From RGIG3009 sp045630285 (GTDB lineage Bacteria; Bacillota; Clostridia; Oscillospirales; Acutalibacteraceae): a stretch of 64,000 bases of DNA. The stretch spans positions 1 through 64,000 of the forward strand of contig JAZQSX010000019.1 of assembly GCA_045630285.1 (NCBI GenBank), given 5' to 3'. The notes under the pieces are model-generated. The model had not been told where the DNA came from. It saw only the letters and a list, made by a program, of their open reading frames with translations, and ran no database searches. The position numbers and the translations under genes are program-made. Positions 9,234 through 17,974 of this stretch are shown in pieces. The first letter of the stretch is position 1. Each line of letters begins with the position of its first letter.

Positions 9234-9278
9234 GAACGAAAACGGGCGGCACGTCCGCCTTAAACAAAGGAGTTCATT

Positions 9279-9871
<593 letters not shown>

Positions 9872-9875
<4 letters not shown>

Positions 9876-10918
9876 TGCGCAGATATATTGCTTTGATCGT
9901 TGCGGTGGCACTGTGCCTGTGTGCAACGGCGTGTGCGGATACGACCCCGAGTGAGCCGACCGCCGGCAGCACGACCGGCAAGTCGACCACGACCACCACG
10001 ACCACGGCTACAACGACGACCACGACGAAGCCCACCGAAAATGCGACGCAGAACGGCACCACGACGACGAAGCCCACCGAAGGCACCGCGGATACGGACA
10101 AGCCGGATACAAACGGCGACATCAAGGAAAACGGTGTTGGTACAGCGTATCCGAACGAAAAGCTCGGCTTCCAGCTCGAGAAGCCGGAGGTAGGCGAGCA
10201 GATCGTGATTCTGCACACCAACAAAGGCTCGATCTCCATTCGTTTGTTCCCCGAAGCGGCGCCGAAGGCTGTCGAAAACTTTGTGACGCACGTGAAAAAC
10301 GGATACTATAACGGACTGACCTTCCACCGTGTGGTGAAGGATTTTATGATCCAAGGCGGCGATCCAAAGGGTGACGGTACCGGCGGCGAAAGCATTTGGG
10401 GTAAGGATTTTGACGATGAGTTTGATCAGAAGCTGATCAATATAACGGGTGCGGTCGCCATGGCCAACGGCGGTTTGGATGACGACGGCAACGGCACCAA
10501 CGGCAGCCAGTTCTTCATCAACCAGTGCTCTCCCGAAAGCTTCGGCAAGCAGGAGGAGTATTCTCCGGAGTACCGTGAGAAGGTTGCTCAGGATATTTAC
10601 AAGAAAATGGTGGAGTCCTACGGCCAGGAAGTGGTCGATCAGTATTATCCCGGCGGCTGGAAGGATATTATTACCGACCAGTACGTGTACGACTGGATTC
10701 CCGATGAAGCGTGGGCACTCTACAAAAAGTACGGCGGCAACCTGCATCTGGACGGCGCCTATCGCCGTGAAGGCGGACACACGGTGTTCGGCCAGGTGTT
10801 TGAGGGCATGGATGTGGTCGAGACGATCGCCAACGTGGTGGTCAACGACACTACCAGCAAGCCGGTCATCTCCATTGTGATCGAGAGCGCCGAGGTTACT
10901 ACCTATCAGGGTAAGTAA
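9872..10918 (+). CDS. Cyclophilin-type peptidyl-prolyl isomerase lipoprotein
   Basis: Extracytoplasmic proline isomerase. The 348 aa precursor has a lipoprotein signal peptide with lipobox ATAC and modified Cys at residue 21, then a threonine-rich linker (about residues 30-75) that probably spaces the enzyme from the membrane, then a cyclophilin domain with FHRVVKDFMIQGGDP, MANGG...GTNGSQFFI and HTVFGQVFEGMDVV. About 70 extra residues, larger than in the neighbouring paralogue, are inserted between the SQFFI and HTVFGQV blocks. It overlaps the cytosolic paralogue by four bases (ATGA) and ends at a strong terminator. Confidence 0.94.
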
Positions 10919-10926
10919 AAAAATAA

Positions 10927-10958
10927 AAGCACCCGATGATGTCATCGGGTGCTTTTTT
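10927..10958. terminator. Bidirectional intrinsic terminator
   Basis: A perfect inverted repeat GCACCCGATGA/TCATCGGGTGC (10929-10952) with six T on the plus side and an A-rich run on the other. It separates the convergent cyclophilin lipoprotein and mrp genes and can serve both. Confidence 0.92.
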
Positions 10959-10966
10959 GTTGCGAT

Positions 10967-11794
10967 TTATTTCAGCAGGGCTTCCACGGCGTCGACGGCG
11001 GGGGCAATTTCCTCGCATACCACACGCTCGATCTCGCCGGAGTCGCACAGCTTCGAGACGTTGGCGTCAATGGGTAGCTTGGCGAGCAGAGCGACGTTCA
11101 TGCGCTTTGCCGCTTCGTCCAGACCGTTCTCTTCGCCGAACAGGGAGATCTTTTTGCCGCAATCGGGGCAGGCGAGATAGCTCATATTCTCCACCAGACC
11201 GACGACGGGAATGTTCAGCAGATCGGCCATGGTCTTTGCCTTGCCGACCACCATTTGCACCAGCGATTGCGGGGTCGAGACGACGACCGTGGCATCGACC
11301 GGCAGGGATTGGTACACCGTCAACGGAATATCGCCGGTGCCGGGCGGCATATCAATGAACAGCACATCCAGGTCGCCCCAGACGACGTCGGTCCAGAACT
11401 GGGTGACAGCGCCCGCCAGCACGGGGCCTCGCCACACGACCGGCTGATTTTCATCCTCGAGAAGCAGGTTGATCGACATGATCTTGATGCCCATATGGGT
11501 TTCGGCGGGCAAAATGCCGATCTCCGAGCCCTGCGCTTTCTGCGTGATGCCGAACGCACGGGGAATGGACGGGCCGGTAATGTCGGCATCCAGAACGCCG
11601 ACCTTATAGCCACGGCGTGCCATCATAACGGCGAGCAGGCAGGTGACGGAAGATTTGCCGACGCCGCCCTTGCCGCTGCTGACGGCAACCACCTTTTTGA
11701 TGCTGCTGAATTCGTTGGTTTTCGCACGCAGATCCTGTTTGCGCTCGCCGCAATTCTGCGAGCAGGAGCTGCAATCGTGGGTACATTCACTCAT
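10967..11794 (-). CDS. mrp: Mrp/ApbC (NBP35-type) Fe-S cluster carrier ATPase
   Basis: P-loop ATPase that carries and transfers Fe-S clusters. The 275 aa product has a deviant Walker A SGKGGVGKS near residue 40, GPSIPR, the GPVLAGAVTQF region and a CPDCG (CxxC) near residue 203 that bridges a cluster between subunits. The N terminus has a four-cysteine run (C4, C8, C11, C15) like the extra Fe-S site of the NBP35 branch. The ATG has a TAGGAGGA site. Its promoter and a hairpin lie upstream. Confidence 0.93.
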   Translation of the reverse strand: MSECTHDCSSCSQNCGERKQDLRAKTNEFSSIKKVVAVSSGKGGVGKSSVTCLLAVMMARRGYKVGVLDADITGPSIPRAFGITQKAQGSEIGILPAETHMGIKIMSINLLLEDENQPVVWRGPVLAGAVTQFWTDVVWGDLDVLFIDMPPGTGDIPLTVYQSLPVDATVVVSTPQSLVQMVVGKAKTMADLLNIPVVGLVENMSYLACPDCGKKISLFGEENGLDEAAKRMNVALLAKLPIDANVSKLCDSGEIERVVCEEIAPAVDAVEALLK

Positions 11795-11816
11795 AACTGA
11801 TTCCTCCTATGGCAGA

Positions 11817-11846
11817 CTAAAACGGGGCTCATCGGCGAGCCCCGCA
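11817..11846 (-). promoter_or_regulatory. Attenuator-like hairpin in the mrp leader
   Basis: Read on the minus strand, GGGGCTC and GAGCCCC (11823-11844) form a stable stem with a six-base loop followed by GTTTTA. It lies between the mrp promoter (11867-11895) and the mrp ATG, in a leader of about 65 bases. The T run is short, so termination may be partial or conditional. Confidence 0.5.
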
Positions 11847-11866
11847 AAAAACTCTTGCTGTTGGGT

Positions 11867-11895
11867 ATTGTACCACTCTGCCTCCCAAAAATCAA
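11867..11895 (-). promoter_or_regulatory. Sigma-A promoter of mrp
   Basis: On the minus strand TTGATT (11895-11890), 17 bases, TACAAT (11872-11867). Transcription should start near 11860. Confidence 0.8.
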
Positions 11896-11968
11896 GGGGT
11901 GGGGCAAGAAACAAAAAATTCTTGATTTTCGCCGCCACGGGACATACTAACCGAGGAGGCGATCGGTT

Positions 11969-12532
11969 TTGTACAGGGGTTTCAAGCGTGTGGCGGACGT
12001 GGTGAGTTCGCTTGTGTTGCTCACGGCACTGTCCCCGTTGTTTTTCGTCGTGGCGGTGTTGGTGCGGTGTGACAGCCCCGGACGGAGCGTATTTAAGCAA
12101 CAGCGGATCGGACAACACGGCCGACCGTTCTTCATTTACAAGTTTCGGACGATGTATATCAACGCACCGCCCAACGTCACGGCGGAACAGCGGGAGTTGA
12201 CCGCTTCGTACATCACGCCGGTGGGGCGGTGGCTGCGGCGCACCAGTATTGACGAGCTGCCGCAGCTGGTGAACGTTCTCAAAGGAGAAATGAGTCTTGT
12301 CGGGCCACGACCGGTGGTGGCGGTGGAACGGGAGCTGCTGCATTTGCGTCGAAATAATGGGGCACTACAGGTGCGACCGGGCATCACCGGATTGGCGCAG
12401 GTGCACGGACGGTATGACCTCACCGTTGCCCGTCGTGCGCAGTACGACGCCTACTATGCAAAGGAGATGTCCTTTCGTCTGGATGTCCGCATTGTGATGA
12501 TGACGTGGCGCTGCCTACTTCACGGCAGTTGA
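11969..12532 (+). CDS. Sugar transferase (undecaprenyl-phosphate phosphoglycosyl transferase)
   Basis: Monotopic phosphoglycosyl transferase of the bacterial sugar transferase family, which moves a sugar-1-phosphate from a nucleotide sugar to undecaprenyl phosphate to begin glycan synthesis. The 187 aa catalytic unit has one N-terminal membrane-embedded helix (about residues 8-30), the basic FKQQRIG and YKFRTM motifs, and SIDELPQL...MSLVGPRP, which includes the catalytic Asp-Glu pair. It lacks the N-terminal multi-span domain of longer members. The start is TTG with a GAGGAGG site 9 bases upstream. No polysaccharide cluster surrounds it. Confidence 0.92.
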   Translation: MYRGFKRVADVVSSLVLLTALSPLFFVVAVLVRCDSPGRSVFKQQRIGQHGRPFFIYKFRTMYINAPPNVTAEQRELTASYITPVGRWLRRTSIDELPQLVNVLKGEMSLVGPRPVVAVERELLHLRRNNGALQVRPGITGLAQVHGRYDLTVARRAQYDAYYAKEMSFRLDVRIVMMTWRCLLHGS

Positions 12533-12603
12533 CAGGCACGACTCTCCGGCTGTGTCATAGTATGAAAGGAACGCAGTTTGCGGAATCAGTGAGGAGGGGT
12601 ACT

Positions 12604-13710
12604 ATGGCGGCATTTTCAGCACCGATACGGTTTTTCCTGGGAGCAAATACTACCAAAGGATTTGTGGGGTTTGCGGATGAATTGTATGATCCCACAGACG
12701 GGTGGCAGGCCTATTTGATCAAGAGCGGGCCGGGCACGGGGAAGTCCTCCCTGATGCGACGGGTGTATACGGCAATGACGGAGCGGGGCGTGGAGGCAGA
12801 GGCAATTTGTTGCTCCTCCGACCCGTCCTCGCTGGACGGCGTGGTCGTGACGTCGATCAAACTGTGTGTCGTGGATGCGACGGCACCTCACGTGATCGAA
12901 CCCAAGCTATGGGGAGCGGTGGAGCAGATCGTACCGTTGTCGATTTGTGTCGATGAAACGGCGCTGCACGGGCAGGTGGAGGATATACGGCGTGTCACCA
13001 ACGAAAATCGAGCGTTGCACGCCACCTGCCGCAAGTACATACGTGCTGCCGGTGCGCTGCTTGCGGAAAACCGACGGCTTGGGGAGGCGGCGCTCAACGC
13101 CGATAAGGTGCGTCGACTGGCGCTGCGTACGGCACGGCAGGAACTGGGTACCGTCGAGGGAGAGGGACGGCTGACTCGCCGTTTTCTCAGCGCTCCCACG
13201 CCCGACGGTCTCGTGACGTTTCACGAGACGCTGCAAGCCCTGTGCCCCCGTATTTATACCGTCGAGGACGATCACGGTGCGGCGTCGTCGATGTTTCTTG
13301 ACGAAATCGCACGCTACGCACAAAACCACGGCGTGAACGGCATCGTTTGTCCCTGCCCACTGGCGCCGGAGGCAGGTCCTGAGCACGTGCTGTTTCCCTC
13401 TCTCGGTGTGGCGTTTACTACCTCCAACAGCTTCCACACGGCCGATTATCCGGTGTATCGCCGTGTTCATGCGACCCGATTTTCGGACGTGGAGCAGCTG
13501 CGTGAAAAGCGGCAGCTCACGTCGTTTAATCGCCGCGCCGCACGAGAGCTGTTGGAGCAAGCACAGGCGGTGGCGGCTGAGGCAAAAGCAGTGCACGATG
13601 ATATGGAAAGGTTCAGCATTGCGGCGATGGATTGGGAACAGGCCCGTACGATGGGTGATGCCGTTGTGAGACGATTTGAAGAGGCAGTCGAGCGGCTTCC
13701 CCGGCGGTGA
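12604..13710 (+). CDS. Tandem P-loop NTPase family protein (PRK06851-like)
   Basis: A 368 aa protein of a Clostridia/Bacilli NTPase family of unknown role. The first half opens with RFFLGANTTKGF and has Walker A GPGTGKSS (residues 42-49), then CSSDPSSLDGVV and VVDATAPHV. The second half repeats the plan: RIYTVEDDHGAASS (about 216-229) sits where a P-loop should be, then CPCPLAPE...EHVLFP and TTSNSFH. The second P-loop has lost its Gly-Lys-Ser, so only the first site can bind nucleotide in the usual way. The ATG at 12604 has a GAGGAGG site 6 bases upstream. Confidence 0.82.
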   Translation: MAAFSAPIRFFLGANTTKGFVGFADELYDPTDGWQAYLIKSGPGTGKSSLMRRVYTAMTERGVEAEAICCSSDPSSLDGVVVTSIKLCVVDATAPHVIEPKLWGAVEQIVPLSICVDETALHGQVEDIRRVTNENRALHATCRKYIRAAGALLAENRRLGEAALNADKVRRLALRTARQELGTVEGEGRLTRRFLSAPTPDGLVTFHETLQALCPRIYTVEDDHGAASSMFLDEIARYAQNHGVNGIVCPCPLAPEAGPEHVLFPSLGVAFTTSNSFHTADYPVYRRVHATRFSDVEQLREKRQLTSFNRRAARELLEQAQAVAAEAKAVHDDMERFSIAAMDWEQARTMGDAVVRRFEEAVERLPRR

Positions 13711-13757
13711 GAATCGTTCTCTACGCAAACGATAGGAAGGCTGAGAGGGATGATAGA

Positions 13758-13786
13758 TTGACTCTATTGCAGGGTGTTGATATACT
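13758..13786 (+). promoter_or_regulatory. Sigma-A promoter upstream of the hemolysin III remnant
   Basis: TTGACT (13758-13763), 17 bases, TATACT (13781-13786), about 22 bases before the pseudogene ATG. It looks intact although the gene is not. Confidence 0.72.
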
Positions 13787-13807
13787 GGCGGCGAGGTGAA
13801 CGCTGAG

Positions 13808-14016
13808 ATGAAAAGAACGAGACTACGAGAACGACGATTGCCGAGATATACGAGTGGCGAGGAAAAATTTCATATGATTTCGCATATCGTTGGCGGTGGG
13901 TTGATCCTGTCGGTGGCGCTGGAAAAAAGCGTAGGTATATGCACGCATTGTTTCATATTTTTGTTATTTTTGGCAGCATACTACAGTTTCTCTGTATTTA
14001 CCTGTACGTACTGTAG
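13808..14016 (+). pseudogene. Hemolysin III/PAQR family membrane protein, internally deleted
   Basis: Only the two ends of a hemolysin III (PAQR family) gene remain. From the ATG at 13808 about 40 residues match the family N terminus (RLPRYTSGEEKFHMISHIVGG). From about 13932, in a different frame, 28 residues to the TAG at 14014-14016 match the family C terminus (RRYMHALFHIFVIFGS, then ILQFLCIYLYVL). The seven-helix core, about 140 residues, is gone, and the junction near the A run at 13921-13928 changes frame. Full-length members are about 210-220 aa; this is 209 bases. Confidence 0.78.
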
Positions 14017-14027
14017 CGGGGAGTTGC

Positions 14028-14056
14028 TTGACATCCGAAGGGTTCAAGCGTATACT
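14028..14056 (+). promoter_or_regulatory. Sigma-A promoter of the acidic-tail lipoprotein
   Basis: TTGACA (14028-14033), 17 bases, TATACT (14051-14056), near consensus, starting 11 bases after the pseudogene stop and placing the transcript start about 40 bases before the ATG at 14103. Confidence 0.86.
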
Positions 14057-14102
14057 GGATGCAGAACTCGTGTACTATTTTGTGCCAAGGAGGAATATAG
14101 TG

Positions 14103-15980
14103 ATGAAGAAATGGTTGGCCGTATTGCTTGTGCTGGTACTCTGCTTTTCTATGGCAGCGTGCAGTTCATCCGAGGACAAAGAGGGCGAAAAGAAACCGAC
14201 GACCTCCTACGAGGAGGGCGTGGATTCCGCTGCGCCCGGTATGATCGAGACCGTAACCGAATTGTACGGTACGCTTGTGAATACCCTTGCCGGCAAGGAA
14301 GAAAAGACGCAACACGCTGAGATCAGCGTACACGTAGGCAAGGAAGCGATGACGCTGCTTTCGCAGTTGACCGGTGGTGACACCTCGTCGCTGGATTGGA
14401 TCAACGATGTCAAGGTTTCTCTGGACGCTGCGCAGAAGGGTTATTTGTCAGAGGCGACGATGAAGCTGATGCTGGATAACACCAACATTCTGTCGGCAAG
14501 CGTGATCTCGGACATGGAAAGCGGCAAGCTGTTCTATGCGCTTCCCGAGCTGAACGACAAGTATCTTGCCCTCCCGGTGGAGCCCAACGATTTTGTGACG
14601 GGACAGACGCTGATCACCGACAATCTTGCTGAGATCCTGCCCGATGCCGAGACCTTCGGCACGCTGCTGGAGCGGTATATCGACACGGTGATCGACAGTG
14701 TTGCACTGCCGAACAAAGAGTCGGTCGAGCTGAAGGCGGGCGGCGTGACCAAGACGGTCTCGCAGCAGAAGGTCGTTATTAACCAGAAGCTGATCGCAAC
14801 GGTGTGCACGGCAACGCTGAACAAACTGAAGAGCGATGCCGATATCAAGGTGATCGTTGACAATCTGCAGAAGATTGCGGAGGAGAAATACGGTCTTACC
14901 GATCAGGACTTCCACGGCGAATTCGTGAAGGCGCTCGACGAGGTGCTGGCGGAGATCAACGCCACGCCCACGCTGTCCGAAGAAGAGCTCGGCGCTGTGA
15001 CGGTATATACCGACGGCGACGAGCTGGTTGGTCTGGCGGTCAGCGTCGACGGCGTAGAATCGTTTTATTGTCTGGCCCTCACCAAGGATGGCAAGACCGG
15101 CGTGGATATCCAATACGGTGCCATAGTTTCCCGGTTCGGCATTATGGGCAGCTCCACCAAAAAGAACGGCAAAGTGAACGGTACCTATGAGATCCTTGTC
15201 GACGCCAATCCGATATTGACGATGGAGCTGAAGGACGTTGTTACCAAAGGGGAGACGTCTTCCGGAACGCTTTACATCTGGCCGGAAGAAGGCTTGGGTG
15301 GTGACGCTTCGTCGGCTGCTACCATGATGAATCTCGGCCTGAAGGTCACCTTCAACAACAAAAAAGATTCGACCGAAACCACGCTTGACGTTATGGGCGG
15401 CGACGTGGTGTACGGCGGTATTACCGTTAAGACCAGTGTCAAGAATACGGCGACGGTAACACTTCCCTCCGATGACAAGGTCGTCGATATGCAGAACACC
15501 GCTGAGCTGGAAGCGTGGATACAGTCACTGGATACAAGTAAGATCTTCGACAGACTGGGCGACGCCGGCGTGGCGGACCTGTGGATCGATGCCCTGGAAG
15601 CGCTGCTGAGCTCCAATTTCGGTGGCGATGATCTCTATGAAGATTATGTTGACTTCGGAGACTATGAGGACTACTTTGGAGACTATGAGGACTACTTCGG
15701 CGATGTTGAGAGCAACTACGGCGAGTATTTTGATGACCTCGAGGGTATCTACGGAGAATATGCGGATGACCTTGAGGGTTTTGAGGATTACGACGAGTTT
15801 ATCGAGTATTTCAGCGACCCCGATAACGCTGCAGAGTTCGAGGAATTCCTGAAAGAGTTCTATGGCGAGGATCTGGAAGAGATGCTGGACGAGTATCTGT
15901 ACGGTATGTACGACACGGAAGATTTTGAGGGCTTTGAGGGCTACCTCGGCGACCTGGAAGGTATTTTGGATCAGCTGTAA
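14103..15980 (+). CDS. Lipoprotein with acidic Tyr/Gly-rich C-terminal tail, function unknown
   Basis: A 625 aa surface lipoprotein I do not recognise. The signal peptide ends in lipobox MAAC with the modified Cys at residue 20. The body (about 30-500) is a soluble, beta-rich domain without a motif I can name. The last 110-120 residues are very rich in Asp, Glu, Tyr, Phe and Gly, with near-repeats such as FGDYEDYFGDYEDYFGD. I chose MKKWLAV at 14103, which has an AAGGAGG site and its own promoter; upstream in-frame codons have neither signal peptide nor site. It ends 82 bases before an ABC-2 transporter operon, suggesting joint function. Confidence 0.83.
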   Translation: MKKWLAVLLVLVLCFSMAACSSSEDKEGEKKPTTSYEEGVDSAAPGMIETVTELYGTLVNTLAGKEEKTQHAEISVHVGKEAMTLLSQLTGGDTSSLDWINDVKVSLDAAQKGYLSEATMKLMLDNTNILSASVISDMESGKLFYALPELNDKYLALPVEPNDFVTGQTLITDNLAEILPDAETFGTLLERYIDTVIDSVALPNKESVELKAGGVTKTVSQQKVVINQKLIATVCTATLNKLKSDADIKVIVDNLQKIAEEKYGLTDQDFHGEFVKALDEVLAEINATPTLSEEELGAVTVYTDGDELVGLAVSVDGVESFYCLALTKDGKTGVDIQYGAIVSRFGIMGSSTKKNGKVNGTYEILVDANPILTMELKDVVTKGETSSGTLYIWPEEGLGGDASSAATMMNLGLKVTFNNKKDSTETTLDVMGGDVVYGGITVKTSVKNTATVTLPSDDKVVDMQNTAELEAWIQSLDTSKIFDRLGDAGVADLWIDALEALLSSNFGGDDLYEDYVDFGDYEDYFGDYEDYFGDVESNYGEYFDDLEGIYGEYADDLEGFEDYDEFIEYFSDPDNAAEFEEFLKEFYGEDLEEMLDEYLYGMYDTEDFEGFEGYLGDLEGILDQL

Positions 15981-16006
15981 TAACCGGATGTATGTATAAC
16001 CCGGTG

Positions 16007-16046
16007 TGGGCGCCGATGTCTTTGCGAGATCGGCGCCCTTGCCTGT
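16007..16046 (+). terminator. Intercistronic GC-rich hairpin (possible terminator)
   Basis: GGGCGCCGAT (16008-16017) pairs with ATCGGCGCCC (16029-16038), with an 11-base loop. Only a broken T tract follows (TTGCCTGTTTAT), so it may be a leaky terminator or an RNA-stability element between the lipoprotein and the ABC genes. Confidence 0.55.
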
Positions 16047-16062
16047 TTATAAGGAGTAACGT

Positions 16063-16731
16063 ATGCAGATCGAAGTAAGCGGAATCACAAAAAAATACGG
16101 TAGCAAGCAGGTGCTGAAGGGTGTGACCTTTTCCGCTGTCGGCGGTCAATGTATCGGGATCTTGGGCGGTAACGGCAGTGGTAAATCCACGTTGCTTTCG
16201 GCTCTGGCCGGTGTGCAGACCTGCGACGGCGGCAAGTTCTTGTACGAGGGTAACGATCTACTCCGTTCCTCGGCGCTGCGCACCGAGACGGTGGGATATG
16301 TGCCGCAAGGGACACCGCTGATCGAGGAACTCACCGCACGGGATAATCTGTTGCTGTGGTACGACCGTGCCACCTTGAAGCGGGAGCTCAACGACGGTGT
16401 GTTGGCAACGCTGGGTATCGGCGAGTTTTTGAAGACGCCGGTGAGCAAAATGTCGGGCGGTATGAAAAAGCGCCTGTCGATCGGGTGCGCCGTGGCAAAG
16501 CGTCCGCCGGTCCTTTTGTTGGACGAACCGATGGCGGCGCTGGATCTGGTCTGCAAGCAGAGCATTTCCGCTTACCTGCGCCGACACAAGGAAAACGGGG
16601 GCATTTTGATCCTCGTTACGCACGATGTGTACGATCTGGCGCTGTGTGATGAGTGCTATATTTTGAAAGACGGCGTTGTCACGCCGTTTGTGTACGACGG
16701 AAACATTGAGCGCCTGGTGAGGCATTTGTGA
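16063..16731 (+). CDS. ABC transporter ATP-binding protein
   Basis: ATPase subunit of an ABC-2 type transporter, 222 aa. Walker A GGNGSGKS (near residue 38), Q-loop in GYVPQG, signature motif MSGGMKKRLSIG, Walker B VLLLDEPMAALD and the switch histidine in VTHDVYD are all present. An AAGGAG site precedes the ATG. The permease gene follows one base after its stop codon, and a second permease overlaps that one, giving an ATPase-permease-permease operon. The substrate cannot be told; families of this shape export drugs, lantibiotics, lipids or glycans. Confidence 0.95.
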   Translation: MQIEVSGITKKYGSKQVLKGVTFSAVGGQCIGILGGNGSGKSTLLSALAGVQTCDGGKFLYEGNDLLRSSALRTETVGYVPQGTPLIEELTARDNLLLWYDRATLKRELNDGVLATLGIGEFLKTPVSKMSGGMKKRLSIGCAVAKRPPVLLLDEPMAALDLVCKQSISAYLRRHKENGGILILVTHDVYDLALCDECYILKDGVVTPFVYDGNIERLVRHL

Positions 16732-16732
16732 T

Positions 16733-17974
16733 ATGAAAACGTATTTGCTCTTACAACTGAAGCGTGCCGGACGACTGTTGCCGTTTGTATTGGTGGTGGC
16801 AGCGGTCCTGTTCGGTACGCTGCTGATGGTGTTTCGAACGGTGTTGCAGCAAGTCGCCGATGAAGACGCCGAAATGCAAATGCGGGTTGTCGTCGGCGTG
16901 GCAGGCGACACGAGTCACGAGCATTTTGACCTTTGGCTTTCGGCGATCCAGACCTTCGACACCTCTCGTTATGCGATCGACATCGTAAAAACGGACGAGG
17001 AAGAGGCCGAAAAGCTGTTAGAGGACGGAAAGCTGGATGCGTATGTTATTTTGCCTGACAACTTCATCGAGGAAGCGTTGTACGGCAATATCAAGACCAT
17101 TACTTACGTGACGACGCCCGGTGCGGTGGATACCATGTCTCTTTTTAAGGAAGAGGTCACCAAGGTCATCTCCGGTATTTTGGCAGAGTCACAAAAGGGT
17201 GTGTACGGTATCGGTGGGGCGTTGGACGACAACGGTCACAGCGATATTTCCAACGACCGACTCAACGAACTGAACCTGAAGTATATCGACTTGATTCTCG
17301 ATCGTGCGCAGCTGTATGAGACCAAAACTGTTGAGTCGGCGGATGACGGTGTTCCGTTCCAGATCTACTTATTCAGCGGCATTGCCGTGTTTATGGTGTG
17401 CCTGGTTTCATTGCCGTATGCGCTGCTGTATGTCAAGCGGGATATGGCTCTGCATCGCACGCTGGCGGCACGGGGGTATGCACCGTGGCGACAGCTCCTG
17501 TGCGAATATATTGCTTATGCAGTGGCGGTATTCGTCCTGCTCGCTATCGTACTGGCGGTGCTGCCGCTCTTTATGCGTGAGAGCGTGGCGGGACTTCCCG
17601 GGGGCACGCAGCTCCTGTGGTTTGCCGTGGAGTTGTTGCCGGTCGTCATCACCGTGACGGCGTTTGGCTTTTTGGTGTTTGAATTGGCGGGTAACGTGGT
17701 GTCGGGCGTGCTGCTGCAGTTTTTCCTGACGTTGGCACTGTGCTACGTTTCTGGGTGCCTGTATCCGCTGTACGTATTTCCGCAATCGGTACAGACGGTG
17801 GCGGTGTTCCTGCCGACCGCTATGGCACGGGAACACTTGACCGCCTGCTTAATGGACGCACCGACGGCGATACAGCCGCTTATCGGCATGTTTGCCTATA
17901 CCGTGGTATTCCTCGTGCTGACCATGGTGGTGCGTCACCGACGCATCGTCGGGAGAGGAGGGAGCGCCGCATGA
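16733..17974 (+). CDS. ABC-2 type transporter permease
   Basis: A 413 aa ABC-2 family membrane subunit. One transmembrane helix near residues 14-34 is followed by an outer domain of about 175 residues, then five to six helices from about residue 210 to 405. This is the layout of YhgE/Pip-like and NatB-like exporters. The outer domain includes a segment typical of the family (EEEAEKLLEDGKLDAYVILP). It starts one base after the ATPase stop and overlaps the next permease by four bases (ATGA), so they are translationally coupled. Confidence 0.9.
   Translation: MKTYLLLQLKRAGRLLPFVLVVAAVLFGTLLMVFRTVLQQVADEDAEMQMRVVVGVAGDTSHEHFDLWLSAIQTFDTSRYAIDIVKTDEEEAEKLLEDGKLDAYVILPDNFIEEALYGNIKTITYVTTPGAVDTMSLFKEEVTKVISGILAESQKGVYGIGGALDDNGHSDISNDRLNELNLKYIDLILDRAQLYETKTVESADDGVPFQIYLFSGIAVFMVCLVSLPYALLYVKRDMALHRTLAARGYAPWRQLLCEYIAYAVAVFVLLAIVLAVLPLFMRESVAGLPGGTQLLWFAVELLPVVITVTAFGFLVFELAGNVVSGVLLQFFLTLALCYVSGCLYPLYVFPQSVQTVAVFLPTAMAREHLTACLMDAPTAIQPLIGMFAYTVVFLVLTMVVRHRRIVGRGGSAA

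Noticed and set aside
9960..10095. Repetitive ACG/ACC triplets that resemble a tandem repeat or CRISPR-like array
   Set aside because: They encode the threonine-rich linker of the cyclophilin lipoprotein and have no spacer structure.
11807..12343. Minus-strand frame upstream of mrp, opposite the sugar transferase
   Set aside because: It overlaps the mrp promoter and leader, and the opposite strand encodes a clear sugar transferase.
13796..14320. One continuous 174-codon frame running from the hemolysin remnant into the lipoprotein gene
   Set aside because: It matches hemolysin III only at its start and then reads the lipoprotein gene out of frame, so it is not an intact protein.
15640..15980. 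Repeats in the lipoprotein tail as a DNA-level repeat array
   Set aside because: The repeat is at protein level (Asp, Glu, Tyr, Gly) with varied codons; it is part of the gene.
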